64,000 nucleotides of DNA, from positions 1-64,000 of the forward strand of contig QPMI01000134.1 in the NCBI GenBank assembly GCA_004431415.1, given 5' to 3'. This document shows, piece by piece, positions 32,961-44,969 of this stretch. The notes beneath the pieces are model-generated. The model made no database searches. It had not been told where the DNA came from and saw only the letters and a program-made list of their open reading frames with translations. This DNA comes from Cyanophora paradoxa. Its lineage: Eukaryota > Glaucocystophyceae > Cyanophorales > Cyanophoraceae. The translations under genes were made by a program, and so were the position numbers. Position 1 is the first letter of the stretch. Every line of letters starts with the position of its first letter.

Positions 32961-33810
32961 TGGCGCCCTAGATCTGGAGTGTAGCGCCCTCCGAGCCCGA
33001 GCAGATACTGCCATAGCATTCCTAGATTTGGTTCTAGCGCTTTTAGACCGAGCCCGTTGTGCATGTACGTATTACTGTGTGTGTATAAAGTTGAAGTGGA
33101 TGTTTATGGTGCGCCGAGTGCTGGCCGTGGACGGGGATGCAGGGTCCAGATCTAGACATCGACGAAGCTATAGATATGAACGCGGATGCGCCTATTGTGC
33201 AGTTGTCGAGGTTGCCGCCTGTTGGGGGCGCCGCCGCTCTTGCTGTATATGTATTCTGGCCAAGTGCCACTGTGGGACTGAAGCGACGACGTACCCGGGC
33301 ACACTTGCCAGCTCTGTCAACGTCGCAGCTGCCCGTCCTCAACCACGTGCCGACGCGCACAGTGCGGCTGCACGACGACTCCTCGTCCTCAAGCTCGAAG
33401 TGAGGCTATCGGAGCTGGAAGCCGGCGCGGCCGGCTGCAATCTGCTTCACGCCTCGGTTGCCTCCTGCTTCTGGAGCACTCGCCGCCGAGTGAGCTCGTA
33501 GTGCATCATGGATGGACATGAACCAGGTAAGCGGTCGCGGTGGGTGCGGTGGCTGCCGTCGCTTATGGTCTGGTTGCCGCGCGTGGCGGCTAGTCATTAT
33601 TTGACACTATCAGCGTTCTCCCGGGGCTCACGTCGTGCTGCACTCTTCCACTACGCGTATTGATCAGTCGCCATGCTCGCGCGATCCCGCAGGACACAGC
33701 GCGGGTAGTTCTGGGTCCGGACATGTGGGCGCGGTAGGAAACGGCTCGTCTGGACCAGGTGCATGTGAAGGTGGTGCTGAGCGCCTCTTGTAAGATTGCA
33801 TCTTATCCTG
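32961..33810 (+). other. Possible 5' exons of the repeated-exon gene
   Basis: Open plus-strand stretches such as DLDIDEAIDMNADAPIVQL near 33150 look more protein-like than the surroundings, but neither splice borders nor a fold could be fixed. Confidence 0.25.
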
Positions 33811-33819
33811 AACTCGCGC

Positions 33820-35145
33820 CCGGGTCGCGCCGTTGTCGCAGGGGGTGCAGCTGGAGAGTTGCCTCTAGCAGGAGCCGTGGATCCGGATGTGACACCGGCA
33901 AATGGCAAGTTGTCTCTTTTTCGTCTGTCTGCCTTAATCTTCACCCACACTCGTACATATCCTGTCTAGCCCGCCTTGGAAGGGCCGCCAGTGGGGCATA
34001 TCGAGCTTATCTCATGCTGAATTGGGTGCTTCTGCGGCTCAGTTGGGGATGGCGGGGCTGCTGGGCCTTCAGTCCTATCTTCAGCAGGCCCTGGGGTCGC
34101 AGATCAGACACCAGGCATGTTCCATTATTCGTACATCGCCTCTCTAGCCAGCCGCGGAAGGGCCGCGATCAGACTGGCAATGCCGCGATGCAATTGTGTG
34201 TATCGTGCTGATGGCATACTGAACTGGGTGCTTATGCGGCTCAGCTGTTGAGGGTGGAGGCCCTGGTGCTTCAGTCCTGCTGGCAGGAGTTTCTCTGGTC
34301 GCAGGTCCGTCACAAGGCATGTTTCCTTACTTGTACTGTTGGGCTCGCTGCCGGGTTCTGCCTCGCGAGTACCGCTATCGAATTCCCCTGTACCACTACC
34401 GTTCATCGGCCTATTCCACTGTCGCTTTCCCTGCAAAGCTTGAATTCCCTTCTGTATTAGTATCGTCCCCTCTTATGTCCAGCAGCGGCGGGCCCAGTAC
34501 ATGTCATTGCGCATCTTATGCTCCCTTCTCGTTTGCCTCCCTCTACGTTCGCGCACTAGTGCTCTCGCGAGTTTGCTGCCTATCATGAATGCACTAGTGC
34601 TCTTGCCGCCCTCTACGTTCGCGCACTAGGGCTCTTGCGCTGAAATGTGCCCTTCGTCCGCTCAGTCGGTGATGGTGGCGCGGCGGGTGCATCAGTCCTG
34701 CCCGAAGCAGTACCCACCATCCCAGTTGCGGCAGCAGGCACGTCCCCTGTTTTCAATGATGCTGCTCGTTGTCGTTCACTGCTGAATGGTTACCGGTGCC
34801 TTCTGCGCCTCTTTAATTATCGTTGCCGCTCTAGTGCTTAGATGAGTTACCTGCACGGTTTAAAATTCATCCCGTCTCGTTAATGTCCACTCCCCTCGTA
34901 GGTCTTATGTTGTGTACCAGTGCTCATTGCGACTTTTAGTACTCCGCGTTGTATCACCGGGCCGCCTCTTTAGCCTGCCCCGGAAGGGCCGTGTATAAAT
35001 TGGCCATGCCGCGACACATCGGTACATATTGTTTTCATGTCGTTCTAAACTGTGTTTCCCGGCCGCACAGTTGCTGGTGGAGGAGTTGCTGCTACATCAG
35101 CCCCGCCGTCAGGAGCCGCCGTGGTCCCAGATGAGCTGGCAGGTA
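33820..35145 (+). CDS. Array of small repeated Gly/Ala-rich exons
   Basis: At least four exon-like units follow one another, each after a CAG acceptor and before a GT donor: GGAAGELPLAGAVDPDV (33842), a GDGGAAGPSVLSSA-type unit (about 34043), VEGGGPGASVLLAGVSL (34248), GDGGAAGASVLPEAVPTIPV (34666) and GGGVAATSAPPSGAAVVP (35072). Intron sequences between them are also related (CTAGCC, CGGAAGGGCCG, ATGCTGAATTGGGTGCTT and close variants), so whole exon-plus-intron modules of about 180-400 bp were duplicated. The peptide is low-complexity and probably a disordered linker. It most likely belongs to the same transcript as the frame at 35555-36376. Confidence 0.5.
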
Positions 35146-35414
35146 CGTTTACTTGCACTTTTTCTCGTGCGGCCCGTCGCTGTTCTCTGCTTCCCGGTGG
35201 TCTTTTTTCTAGTTATTACCCAACCGGTATTCGTTGTGCATTGACTATGGGTTTACCGCATACATTGCATGTTTTAAACTTATTCCCTGGCATTTCTCCC
35301 CCTTATTAGCTGCTTAGCGCCATTGCAGCCCCTTCGCCCCTGTCATTGCCCCCCCCTATTTTTAGGCGTTGCCGGCCCTTGGCCTGCGATTGAATTGAGT
35401 ACTGACCATACGCA

Positions 35415-36376
35415 GTTGCACGAAAGGTGTTTGAGGATGCGTTAAGGGCGCGGGTTCGTCGCGCAGATGAGTTGGACCCCGGCAATACTGGTAAATTGAT
35501 ATGTAACCATTGATATGTGTATTGTCACTTTATTGATCTTTGTGAATTACAGTTTTGCTCCGGCGACCACTGGCAATCGTAGCCTTTCTCGTCTCATTTA
35601 CGGGTCTCGAACTGCTTGAGACGTTCGCCGCGATACATTCCGCCTCTTTCTTCGAAGCGTCACGATCCAAGATGCTGGCGGTAGAGAAGTACGGTGGTAT
35701 GCGACACGCGTTCGAGTCAGTGAAGGAGAATCGAGCGTACTACTATGAGGATGTCAAGGAACGTTACTTTTCGACAGGGCTGGATCCCCGCATGTTCCAT
35801 CGTGGCCGCGTACACTTCGTCCAGGAGGTGACTCGTCAAGTGGAACGGATATGTGACCTGCCGCATGATGAAGCATTGCGTGAACTCTCCAAGATGAAGG
35901 TCACAGGCAATGCCTACTTCCGTAACGTTGAGAGCATGTGGCAGTCATCAGTCAGGAATTTGGAATTCGAGAATGCCTATCGCAGCGTCGTGAAGTCGCA
36001 CACTGCGACGGTGGAATGCTGTATCAGGTCGTTTGGGACTCTCGACGAGGCGGGTGCCAACAAATTCGACCGCTCTTACACTGCACTGGTTGATGCATGT
36101 GGCAACATGCGGACCACTATTGAGTTACACGCTTCGTACAATTCGTTGCTTGTGTCATCTCATCCGTGCCGCGACGTTCAGCACCTTGAGTCTCTGAAAA
36201 TACCGAAACTGACATCTACGCTGCAATCCCGACGCAAGCGCGTGGTGTCTGCATCTACACATCTAGACGAGTATGTCTCCAACGCAACGGACTACATTGT
36301 GAAGTGCAAGAACTGTCTTATCTCTACTTGTAAATCTGAAATACGTCGTCTGCGTGACTTACACCCTGGTGCATGA
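35415..36376 (+). CDS. Unknown helical protein, exons inside the insertion
   Basis: A short exon (ARKVFEDALRARVRRADELD, from about 35415 to a GTAAAT donor at 35491) is followed by a 273-codon frame at 35555-36376 with motifs YYYEDVKERYFSTGLDPRMF and VTGNAYFRNVESMWQSSVRN. Composition is normal, with many charged and aromatic residues and no low complexity, so it is likely genuine coding. The ATG at 35555 may be internal, because a TTTGTGAATTACAG acceptor lies just before it. I recognise no family. The 3' exon probably splices on into 36.4-37.6 kb, where more small Ser/Gly/Ala exons occur. Confidence 0.5.
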
Positions 36377-36429
36377 GCGGTGTATTACTGTATATGATAT
36401 TGTCACTGAATATTACGTTTTTTCGTGCA

Positions 36430-37600
36430 GATGGCGCGTCCAATGCAGATCATTGGGTAGTAACCCGACTTTCTTCGATTGTGTCATCGTTGGTATTTGT
36501 TCTGGTGTTGTTCTTAGTGCTTTTACATTATGTTAACATGATTGTCGAGCAGGAGAATTCGAACTGGATTGAGTTCCAGATTTCGCCTATTCATTCTGGA
36601 ACTGAATCGAAACCTGCTGCTTCTGTTGTACCTCGTCCGTCATCAGGTTTGCATCTTTGTATATCAATGCCCGCAAGGTCAGACGAGGATAATTACGGTC
36701 TTCATCTCTCGTCTTACTATGTCATCATTTTTATATGTGATTCTGAATCAGTGACAGATTCTCAGCCGGCTCCGGAGATTGTTCCGGCCTTATCTGCAGG
36801 TGTGCTGTATATCTTCCGCGATTGTATGATTTTGTGTTTTGGACGGTTACCAGCGAATGTACTGTCCTTTCCCCGCGCAGGTCCATCATCAGCTGCAGTG
36901 GCTGCGGCAAGCGCCACGTCGGCAAGTGGAATAACTGCAGATCATACTGCTGTGCTGGGTGAAAATAATTCCTCGCACGTAGAATGTCTGTTCGCATTAA
37001 CTATGATGTTCATTGCAGCGGCTCCAGCAGACGCATCTGGACATCTTGCAGTATCTGCCGGTCATCTATCGGATGGGTTAGGCGTGCCGTTATCTTCGCT
37101 CATGTCTTGCCCGAAGTCTGCCACTGAGTCTGCATGCAGCATCAGCTGTGCCATTGGTGAACGTGTCATGTGCGCTTTATATTATATGTATTAACGCACG
37201 GCAATTTACCATGGCCATTACAATTTAACTGATTGCGGCGGCCGTGCAAGCTGCTTTACCTGCCGCAGTGAGCTCAGGCGGGGAAGGGGGCGAACCTTCC
37301 GGATCAACTGGGCAGCCACGACATGGTGTAGGTGGTTCGTTTATCTGTGGTTATTCATTGATGGGTAAGCAGCATGTAATGTAAACCTGCCGGCAGCCGC
37401 AGTCGTGCATGCGATGACCGTGACAGGTGTGCAATCTACTTCCTGAATAAACGTATCGTACGCTATCGGTTTCCTTATGATTTCACTGACTGCGGCGGTA
37501 GCACCGGCTGCTATACCTGCTGCAGAGATTGCAGGCGGGGAAGTGGGAGAATCCTCCGGATCCGGTTTGCAGGAACGGAATGATGCCGGTGGTTCGTTTA
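36430..37600 (+). repeat. Further duplicated linker exons
   Basis: Exon-like pieces such as GPSSAAVAAASATSASG (36881) lie between CAG and GT borders. Two units at 37225-37345 and 37485-37605 are duplicates, sharing CTGCGGCGG, TACCTGC, GCAGGCGGGGAAG or CTCAGGCGGGGAAGG, TCCGGATC and GGTGGTTCGTTTA. They continue the pattern of repeated disordered exons seen at 33.8-35.1 kb. Confidence 0.5.
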
Positions 37601-37695
37601 GTTGCCGCAGGCGTCGCGTGTAATTAAAGAACAACATAGTAATCTTATTGATTGGTTTTCAATTTATCGCGACTTGCAATTATGGGATGCAGATA

Positions 37696-39379
37696 CGACG
37701 GGTGCTTGCGATGGAGCGGGAGGCGGGCCGCCGGCCAAACGCTCAAGGTCGTACAGCTATGATCGGAAGGATAAAAAGAAAGATAAGAAGAAGACGGATC
37801 TGGGCGATTCGGAGACGAAGGATGATGGACAGTCGAGCTCAAACGTTGGTACGGCAGACATGCACGCAGATTCTCAATCGGTGAGTATATCTGTGCAAGC
37901 TATCCATCTTTGCACCGTGTGTAAAATGTCACGCATTTTACGTAGAGCGAGCCGCCACTCTTGGCATCTTCGGTGCCTGTTGCGCGAAAAGCTGAACCAA
38001 TGGATATCGTCGTGTGTACCTTTAATATTTGGCACCCGTGTTTGTATTGAAACATCAGCAGGCTCTGGATTCTGAACAGTTGTTGGACCCGGAGATTTGT
38101 ACAGTTGGAGATCCAGAGCCAGGTATGAGATATTTCTGCATCTCATGTTTCTGGTCTGTGTCAAATGATTTATTCCACGTAGATGATGTGAATATTGCAC
38201 GGGAGACTAATGAGAGCCGGGCGGCGCGAATCTGGTTTGAACAGCCCAACCGTATTCGGCGGCTGGTGGAGATCGTGTCCTCGAAATTGAATGTGGCTTC
38301 CAGTCATCCAGAATCTCACGGTGAACCTGATGCCGGAAGTATAACCGAAGACGTCGATGATCATCTCCTCGATGAGTTATTCGATCCAGCTCGTAGTCCA
38401 GCTCTGGCCTCGCTGGCATCTGCGTCGGCATCTTCCGCATCATCGTCTCCGTCTTCGGCGGTCGTCACCGGCGCAGATGCCTCGGTGGCATCTGTGTCAT
38501 CATCGGATGCATCGTCGTCTCCGTCCTCTGTGGTCGTCAATGCGACGAAATCGCACTCATTGTTCTTCAGCATTGGGATTCACCTCTCGAATATTATGCC
38601 GGCCTATATGCGGCGGCATGGCCGTTCACTTTTATCGAAACGCACCCGTGTAATTGAACGGAAGAGGATGGAAGGCTTTTTCATGGTATGTTCGATAGTA
38701 TATTTCGCTAGACTCAACCTGCTGAGGTGGAGACTGGGTGAGTGCTGTTTATCTGATGCTGGGAACGTCATCTTTTCCTTTTTGAACTCATTTGCAGGTG
38801 AGAAGGTGTATGATCCTGTGCCGAAGTTTGTGAAGAGCAAGGAAGAACGCAGGGGGCCGCGTGGAGAGTTCGCCGGAAGTATCGATTCTCTCGCCGAGCT
38901 TTCAAATCAGTGGGGCAAATGGTTTTCGGAAGTCGTCGCGCCTCATATACAGGCACCGCTTGCCCATCTTCTGGCTGGTTCTGCGTCCCTGTATGATAAG
39001 AACACTGTCGAGAAATTGAATAAACTTCTTGATATCACCCCGGGCACTCGTGATAAGACTCGACTGTTGTACAGGGTGCGAGTGCGATGAGTTCATGTCG
39101 TACCAAGTGCTCACATTGTGCTGGTTGCAGGTTGGACACTTGTTGGCTATTCGGCCAAATATGGTCCAGTCTCTGCTGGCCGCCCCACTGGCTATTGACA
39201 TTGGACTCTTCGAGATATTGGATTTTCTGAACCATCTTGTCAAGCTCGAGTCCGTCGACGTCATCCTTCCCGCTATTGCTGAGGCTGATCCTGCTGTCAT
39301 GCCTGTATTTGAGAGGGTAGAGGGGGAAGAATTGGCTTTCTTGATTGGGCGTGTGAAGCCCGGCCTGCGTCTTTTCTAG
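37696..39379 (+). CDS. Unknown nuclear-type protein, last exons
   Basis: Exons in phase: 37696-37879 (AKRSRSYSYDRKDKKKDKKK, a strong basic nuclear-localisation-like stretch), 38056-38123 (QALDSEQLLDPEICTVGDPE), 38182-38683 (DDVNIARETNESRAARIWFE, an acidic DDHLLDELFD patch, a long Ala/Ser run, then MRRHGRSLLSKRTRVIERKR), 38799 to about 39076 (EKVYDPVPKFVKSKEERRGP, LNKLLDITPGTRDKTRLL) and 39131-39379 (VGHLLAIRPNMVQSLLAAPL to GRVKPGLRLF, stop TAG). Splice borders are GT-AG with consistent phase. I recognise no family. It may be the C-terminal half of one large gene beginning near 33 kb, with the repeated small exons forming its linker. Confidence 0.55.
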
Positions 39380-40505
39380 ATAATTGTAGGTAGCAAGCTC
39401 ACGTGCTCACATGTGCGAGTAGCGGCAGCTCTCGGATCGTTAGTTTTTCACCCTCCGAGCTGCATTCCCCCCTGTCCAACCCGGCAGAGCATACCTTCCT
39501 ATTTTTCGGATTCCATTCCCCTTTTGTCCGTGGTTGTTGTTTTGCAATGTAAACTTTGGCTGCTTGCTTGATGAACTTGTGCAGTGCACTGCACATGGAG
39601 TCACCTCTGCCTTCCTGCGTCTTCCTCTCGCATCGCATCGCAGTGCACTGCCGTTCTAGTGCCGCGTCGTTCTCCCGCTCTCCTCGCCAGTTCTGACATG
39701 GTACAAGCTGCACGAACCATGCACCAAGTGACCGGGTGCACGCCTCCTCCTACTTTCTTCTGGTTGTTGCCCCTGCTCCAGCTGCTGCGCTGTCGGCGTC
39801 AGCGCCAGCGGGCATCGCGCCCGACGCAGTCGTGCGCTCTTCTTGTCTTCCCCCGCCCCTCACCGGTGCCGACTGACCGCCCCAGGCGCCCCCGCCGGGC
39901 CACAGGAGGCGCGCGACTTGTTGCAGGTGCTCGAGTCGCGGTTCTCGCCCGTTGCAGCCCTCCCCTTCTCGTGGGGCGCCTGCCGTGAGTTCCGCCCCGC
40001 CCCCGCCTTTTTCCACCGGCCCCTGCGCGATTATTGTTTCGTTTCTGCCGCCATCCTTCTCAGCGCCCCGCCACCCCTCTCAGCGCCGCGCCGTCCGTCG
40101 CCCTAGTGTCCCGCCGCTTCCTCGTGCGCGGTACCTCCACTTTCAGTGCCCCGCCCCGCTCTCGTTCCGTCACCCTCCGCGTCCACCCCGCCCTCGCCCG
40201 CCCCCCAGCTGCCGATCGATAGATCCCATGTATGATAGGATGGGAGTACGTCTGCAATCTATGCTGTAAAATGGGCGTGTGATGATATTGTCATATTAGA
40301 CAAGGGTTCTCGTGGTGATGTAATTAGCTATGTAGTATGCATCGTGACTAACCTGCATGTTCTGGTTAGGCTGGCTTAACCGCAACAATTCTGGATTATA
40401 CTGGCCGTCGACCCCGTGATTCGTCGTGTGGGTTGAATTATTAAACGCCTTGACTCTGCGGGATGCGTTAATATTTAGTTCATATTATAAGGAGTGTATA
40501 GGATG
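39380..40505. other. No supported gene
   Basis: C-rich and CT-rich stretches (39480-40200) with short frames on both strands and no recognisable domain. The region divides plus-strand genes on its left from minus-strand genes on its right. Confidence 0.5.
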
Positions 40506-40510
40506 TGCAC

Positions 40511-42075
40511 TCACACGATCAAGGAATTGTCGACTATGCCGACTTCTGACGCGCACTGGGTGCCTGTAATGGCGGTGTCGTCTAGGTAAAATTGCACATC
40601 GTTCGTTCCGAGGTGGAAACGCTCGCGCGCTGTGCGGAACAGGTCTTCAAAAGGACGTGAGTAGTCGAGCCGAACGTTGACGATCTGGTTACTATGCTGT
40701 ATCCGGACTGTCACAGTAGGCTTCTTTTCAATATTCCGTAACCTATCTTAATGTCAGGTTCAATGGATCGACCGTTCGGGATATTGATGAACATGACATT
40801 ACGCACTCTATTATTTCATCTTCACGATATCCGACATCAGATGGACTCTCGTGCACTTCCAACCCGGTCCCTCCCAGTGTGAAGTGTGCCTTACTCGGAT
40901 CGACTTTGAAGAACTCGCATGCTTTTCCAAATGCATCTTGGAATGGTACCGTAGGGTCTGTGTATAATTTGAATATACCCTCGTCATTGAGGAAGTGTAC
41001 TGAAATCGCTATGTTCATGGCATCCTGTACGATCCCTGTCATATTACCAGTGTTCGGGTGAGTTTAAGTATCACGCACATGTACATGAACTGAGTCACGT
41101 GTCTCTCGTCGAACCGGATGCCAGTGTCCGTGCCAATCGACATGGACCTCACTCACGTCCGGATTCGGGCACTGCCCTACGTTTAGGAAACACCAACTTC
41201 GCCAGCACACTGACTTAATCGAACCCCGTTTAGGATCGATAAGAAGTGTTCGTCAAGTCGAAGTTTGTTAGGGTATGCGTATGCGTTGCATCCATAGATA
41301 GGGCATAACCTACGTGTATATCAGGTCTGAATTTCCAACAATTGCGGGGATGAACAGTTAATGTTGAGGCACCACACGCTCCGGTCGACCCATTTCTTGA
41401 TTCCTTGTCTGTAATGAGCCTCTGCACATCTCCGGATATGCGATTGTCCGTCAAAGCACTGCGAGTTTGATTATATAAGTGTACGCCCAACTATATGTAG
41501 TAAGTATTGATCACCTGAGTGTGATTACACGCCGCTGTTCTCATTGGCAGCTTGATGCGTCTCCGGGATATCGCGTCTTTCAAATCGAAGATGAGCCGTG
41601 AATCGCCATCCGTTGATGCATCGGCCGGCGAGAATTGGAACCGTTTCTGATGTTTGACCAGGCACTGATGTGTCTGCTTTCTGGTCGTGGTGATTTCGAA
41701 CTCTCTCGGGCTGGTTAGGTCTTCTCCTTCGTCTGAGCTCCAACACACCGGATACTTCCCGGTCCTTGCCTCCTCCATCGCTGTCATCATGAACGCATTC
41801 AGGTGTGTGCTAATCAACTGATCGCCATTTCGTATTTGCGTACCGTGACGTTGTCCAACGTGCCATGCAATGCAGTTGATGGTGTCGGCGGCGATTTCAA
41901 GTGCGATAGAACCGTCTCGTGCTTGGTGCAGAATATCAATGGACAACCGCCCCATCGATTGTGGGCAGGTCTTTCGCGCTGGTTGTCCAGCTTTGCCTCG
42001 CCATCCGTCTGAAGTCGACTTCGTACTTGACATCTTCTTAGATCTGTGATCGATCGCCGAAGTCGCCAATTGCAA
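40511..42075 (-). CDS. Protein with two tandem SUMO-like (ubiquitin-fold) domains
   Basis: Read on the minus strand: a 5' frame 42075 to about 41540 (RLSIDILHQARDGSIALEIA, no known domain), a middle exon about 41469-41310 (DNRISGDVQRLITDKESRNG), then two ubiquitin-fold units. The first (about 41015-40815) has ISVHFLNDEGIFKLYTDPTV, PFQDAF, HFTLGGTGLEVHESPSDVG and EDEIIECVM. The second (about 40725-40511) has TVTVRIQHSNQIVNVRLDYS, PFEDLF, VQFYLDDTAITGTQCASEVG and DNSLIV, then a stop. The pattern of a hydrophobic strand, P-[FL]-x-x-[LA], F-x-[FL]-[DG]-G/D and T/P-x-x-V/L-G matches SUMO and Rad60/NIP45-type SUMO-like domains. No C-terminal Gly-Gly is present, so it is probably a SUMO-mimic scaffold and not a conjugated modifier. 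Splicing between the two units needs an intron ending near 40740. Confidence 0.6.
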
Positions 42076-42960
42076 GAATACGGATGCTGTGTAAGTTCTC
42101 GCGCGCTCTATGTCGTTGGAATATCGTTAATACCAGCTAGTACCGCCGTACTATACGCGTACCCTGGATGATGTCATACCTCCTCTCCCTGCTAGTCAGC
42201 GCTTTTCACCGTGGCCATGGTTCTCTGATAGGCGGGGCGGGCAGGCTCGTTTGAAATTGACGTAGGTCGGGTCGCGGTGCGCACTATGCGTACCGCTATC
42301 CGAAGTAGAATTAGACGGTTATTCACGTCGATCGCTACGTGCAGCTACGTACGTCGATCTGTTCGCAGCTACGTATACGTACACAGATCTGTTCATTCAA
42401 TCGGTCATCCCGCTTTCGGGTGGTCAGTTCCGCTGGATCTGATGGATCCGGACCAACGTGTTTGCTGTCACTGTATGCCGTATCTTTTAATGTCTTTGTC
42501 ATTCTCGGTCAGTGGTGGCATTACTCACACTGCTACTTGCACGCGGTTCGCATGCTTGTTTGATGCTGACGTCTCGGTTTGCCGTCTATTTCTGAGACTT
42601 GTATCAGTCGTCATCAGCGTGGGACCTGGAGTGGGAAACCAACAGCTGCCGTAAAGAATGCGATTGAAGATTACATGCTCGATATGTACTCTACTCGCCG
42701 ATGGTGTGCTTGCTGCATGGGCTTGTGTCATGTGGCCGACATGTACAAGTAAATGTAGCAACTGCCTCCTGTGCCCAGTTCATGGCGACATCTGTAGTTC
42801 ACTCCCTTTATGGTTCCTCGTCCCACATGCCCGTCATCTATGATCACACGTGATGCAGCGCCCTGCTCTTCTCATCATATTCATATTTTCTTGATTGTGC
42901 TGATATGGTGTGATGGAAATAAAAACTAGATGTTGTTCTTTTGATAATCTGTTACATATC
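42076..42960. other. Intergenic, no supported gene
   Basis: Short frames only. It contains ACGTACGT-like repeats near 42340-42380 and could include the promoters of minus-strand genes on its left. Confidence 0.45.
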
Positions 42961-42961
42961 A

Positions 42962-43887
42962 CTATGGCGCTAGCCTCGTATGCCCGATAGACGTATTGCC
43001 GCGAACAGAACGGGTGGGAATGACCTCGCGCAAATCTCGAGTGAAGTGTGACCCTGGCAGAATGCGGAAATACTTGTGGGAGTTGCAGTCGTCCGATATC
43101 TCACATAGCACTGTCGACGATGTGGGCATTGCGATGATATCCCAGTCGTCTCCTTCTGACGTCTTGGGTTCGGGGAATATCAGACTGAAGCACTCCCACG
43201 TGCCACCATGCAGCGGTCGAACGACGCGGTACGTCATACCGGAGCTCCAGAGTACGAAGGCAGTACCGTTCTCCTGGAAAATAATTGAGCGATCTCCGCT
43301 GATAACCTCCAAGAAAATGCGCTCAGTGTCGCTTGTTATCGCGATTATTGCAATCGCCCCGTCGAAGACTGCTACGTGTGCTCCTGCACTGAATCGAGTC
43401 TCCAATTCTCCACGGTACTGTTGCAAGTCCGCATCGTGTCGAGCGCTCCACATGATACTGCCGGAGGAGTTGCGATGCCTGAACTCGCTTACTGTCATCT
43501 CAACGATATGCCCGTCCGGGAACGTGTGCGAATGCACGATTTCATCTTGGAGAATTCCGTCGGGCGAATGTGTCTGCGGCACTGTTGGTTTTTTCAAATC
43601 TCCACTGATTGAAGAGTGCTAGCGCGGCGAACCTCGGTTTCTGAGCGTTGCGCGATCGGTCTCTCTAACGTAGGGCGTGCCGACTGGGTCGATGGCGTCT
43701 CCGTAGCTTGCACTGACGTGGCTCGAGCCACTGACGATCGAGTGTCAATGCTTCGACTGCTCTCCGTCGGATGTGGTCCGGCTTCTACCACGCGTGGTCG
43801 CTTATGTGCATTCGCGGCCCTCTGCATTTGTATGCTCCTGCTGTACACCTCGACGTGCTGACCTGTTTTCGCTGGTTCGGAAATCAC
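42962..43887 (-). CDS. Unknown intact gene, minus strand
   Basis: A 211-codon frame (43597-42962) of normal composition includes FPDGHIVEMTVSEFRHRNSS, AGAHVAVFDGAIAIIAIT and RILPGSHFTRDLREVIPTRS. Upstream in another phase is a 97-codon Ser/Thr/Arg-rich frame (43887-43597). A possible 32-base intron (GTGGAG to CCGCAG, near 43601-43570) would join TLQS to THSPDGILQDE in phase, but such a short intron is unusual. I recognise no family; alternating hydrophobic strands suggest a beta-rich fold. It is divergent from the Helitron Rep gene on its right. Confidence 0.45.
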
Positions 43888-43889
43888 TG

Positions 43890-44940
43890 TACCCGTGTTC
43901 CTGTACGTTGCAGTGAGTACCAGAGTAGGTCCTTGAACCGACGGTTTTGGTCAGTTCTGTGCCAGTCGTATGCAATCAAGAGTGCGTGTTTCATGAAGTA
44001 GCGAGAATCGTATCGGTGCGTGCTTTCGTCTGATCTGTACGCCCCTTGTGGACTCATCCCTGTGCGCTCCGCTCTTCGCTTTCCCCAACCTAGATCGCTC
44101 CTTACCCGGTGCGCACGCAGGTGGCGGAGTAGAGATCTTGCTGTCGCTGCCAGTTCCGTCCGATAGCCGGTAGTTTCAGTCGCCATCTCGATCCCCGTGC
44201 GTGCAATATGCTACGTGCATTACCCTGCAAGTTCTAGTTGATATCGTATCACTTTCTCGCAGCACGCGCTACTGCATATTATATTCCGGGCTCTCTTCGA
44301 CATTCTTCGCTCGCGTATACACAATGTCGAATTGTCATGGCGGCGTACACTTTTTTTATCGCCCTCCTGATGTGGTGCGTGCTACTGAGTTCGCGATTTT
44401 TCCGAGTTCTCGCGTAAGGCGGTATTTCAGATTGAACTGCCCCCTTGGGGTGTTCCACCTTCAGCCGTATCGAGTCTTCTCAGTCACGTGTGTCTGCACT
44501 TGCGATCGTAAAGTTATTCTACTTATTAACTTCCTCTCTGATGGGTGATCGTATGTAGAGCGCTGCCAATCCTTGGAATGCATCAAGTATTCGCAGCTCT
44601 CAATTTCTTATTGCAACCCCTAGTGTACCTGGCGCCGTGAGCGACCAATTACTCATTTCCCATGGTACGACTGATATTCACTCGGTGTGTTTAGACCCCT
44701 ATTTTTACATCGGGTGCTTCCCGCGCTGCTTATCCACCTACAGTGCGTCTTCCTTGGTCTGTACTGTATTTCGACTGCCTCGTACTAATTTCGTGGCGCT
44801 CAGCTTCCAGTTTATCCCCCTATTTCTGCAAGTAATTACACTGCGGCACAAACGTCGTGGTGGCCGCATCTGTTGCCTTTGTCGGCCCTCATTCCAAATA
44901 CATCGGTATGTGTACGTGTGTACATTATTTCGCTAAATCT
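43890..44940. other. Unassigned region upstream of the Rep gene
   Basis: Several plus-strand frames of 60-115 codons show no recognisable domain. Upstream exons of the Rep gene may be here, but no acceptor-donor chain could be fixed. Confidence 0.35.
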
Positions 44941-44969
44941 TTGTGATTGCATTTATTCGTGTAACCGGG

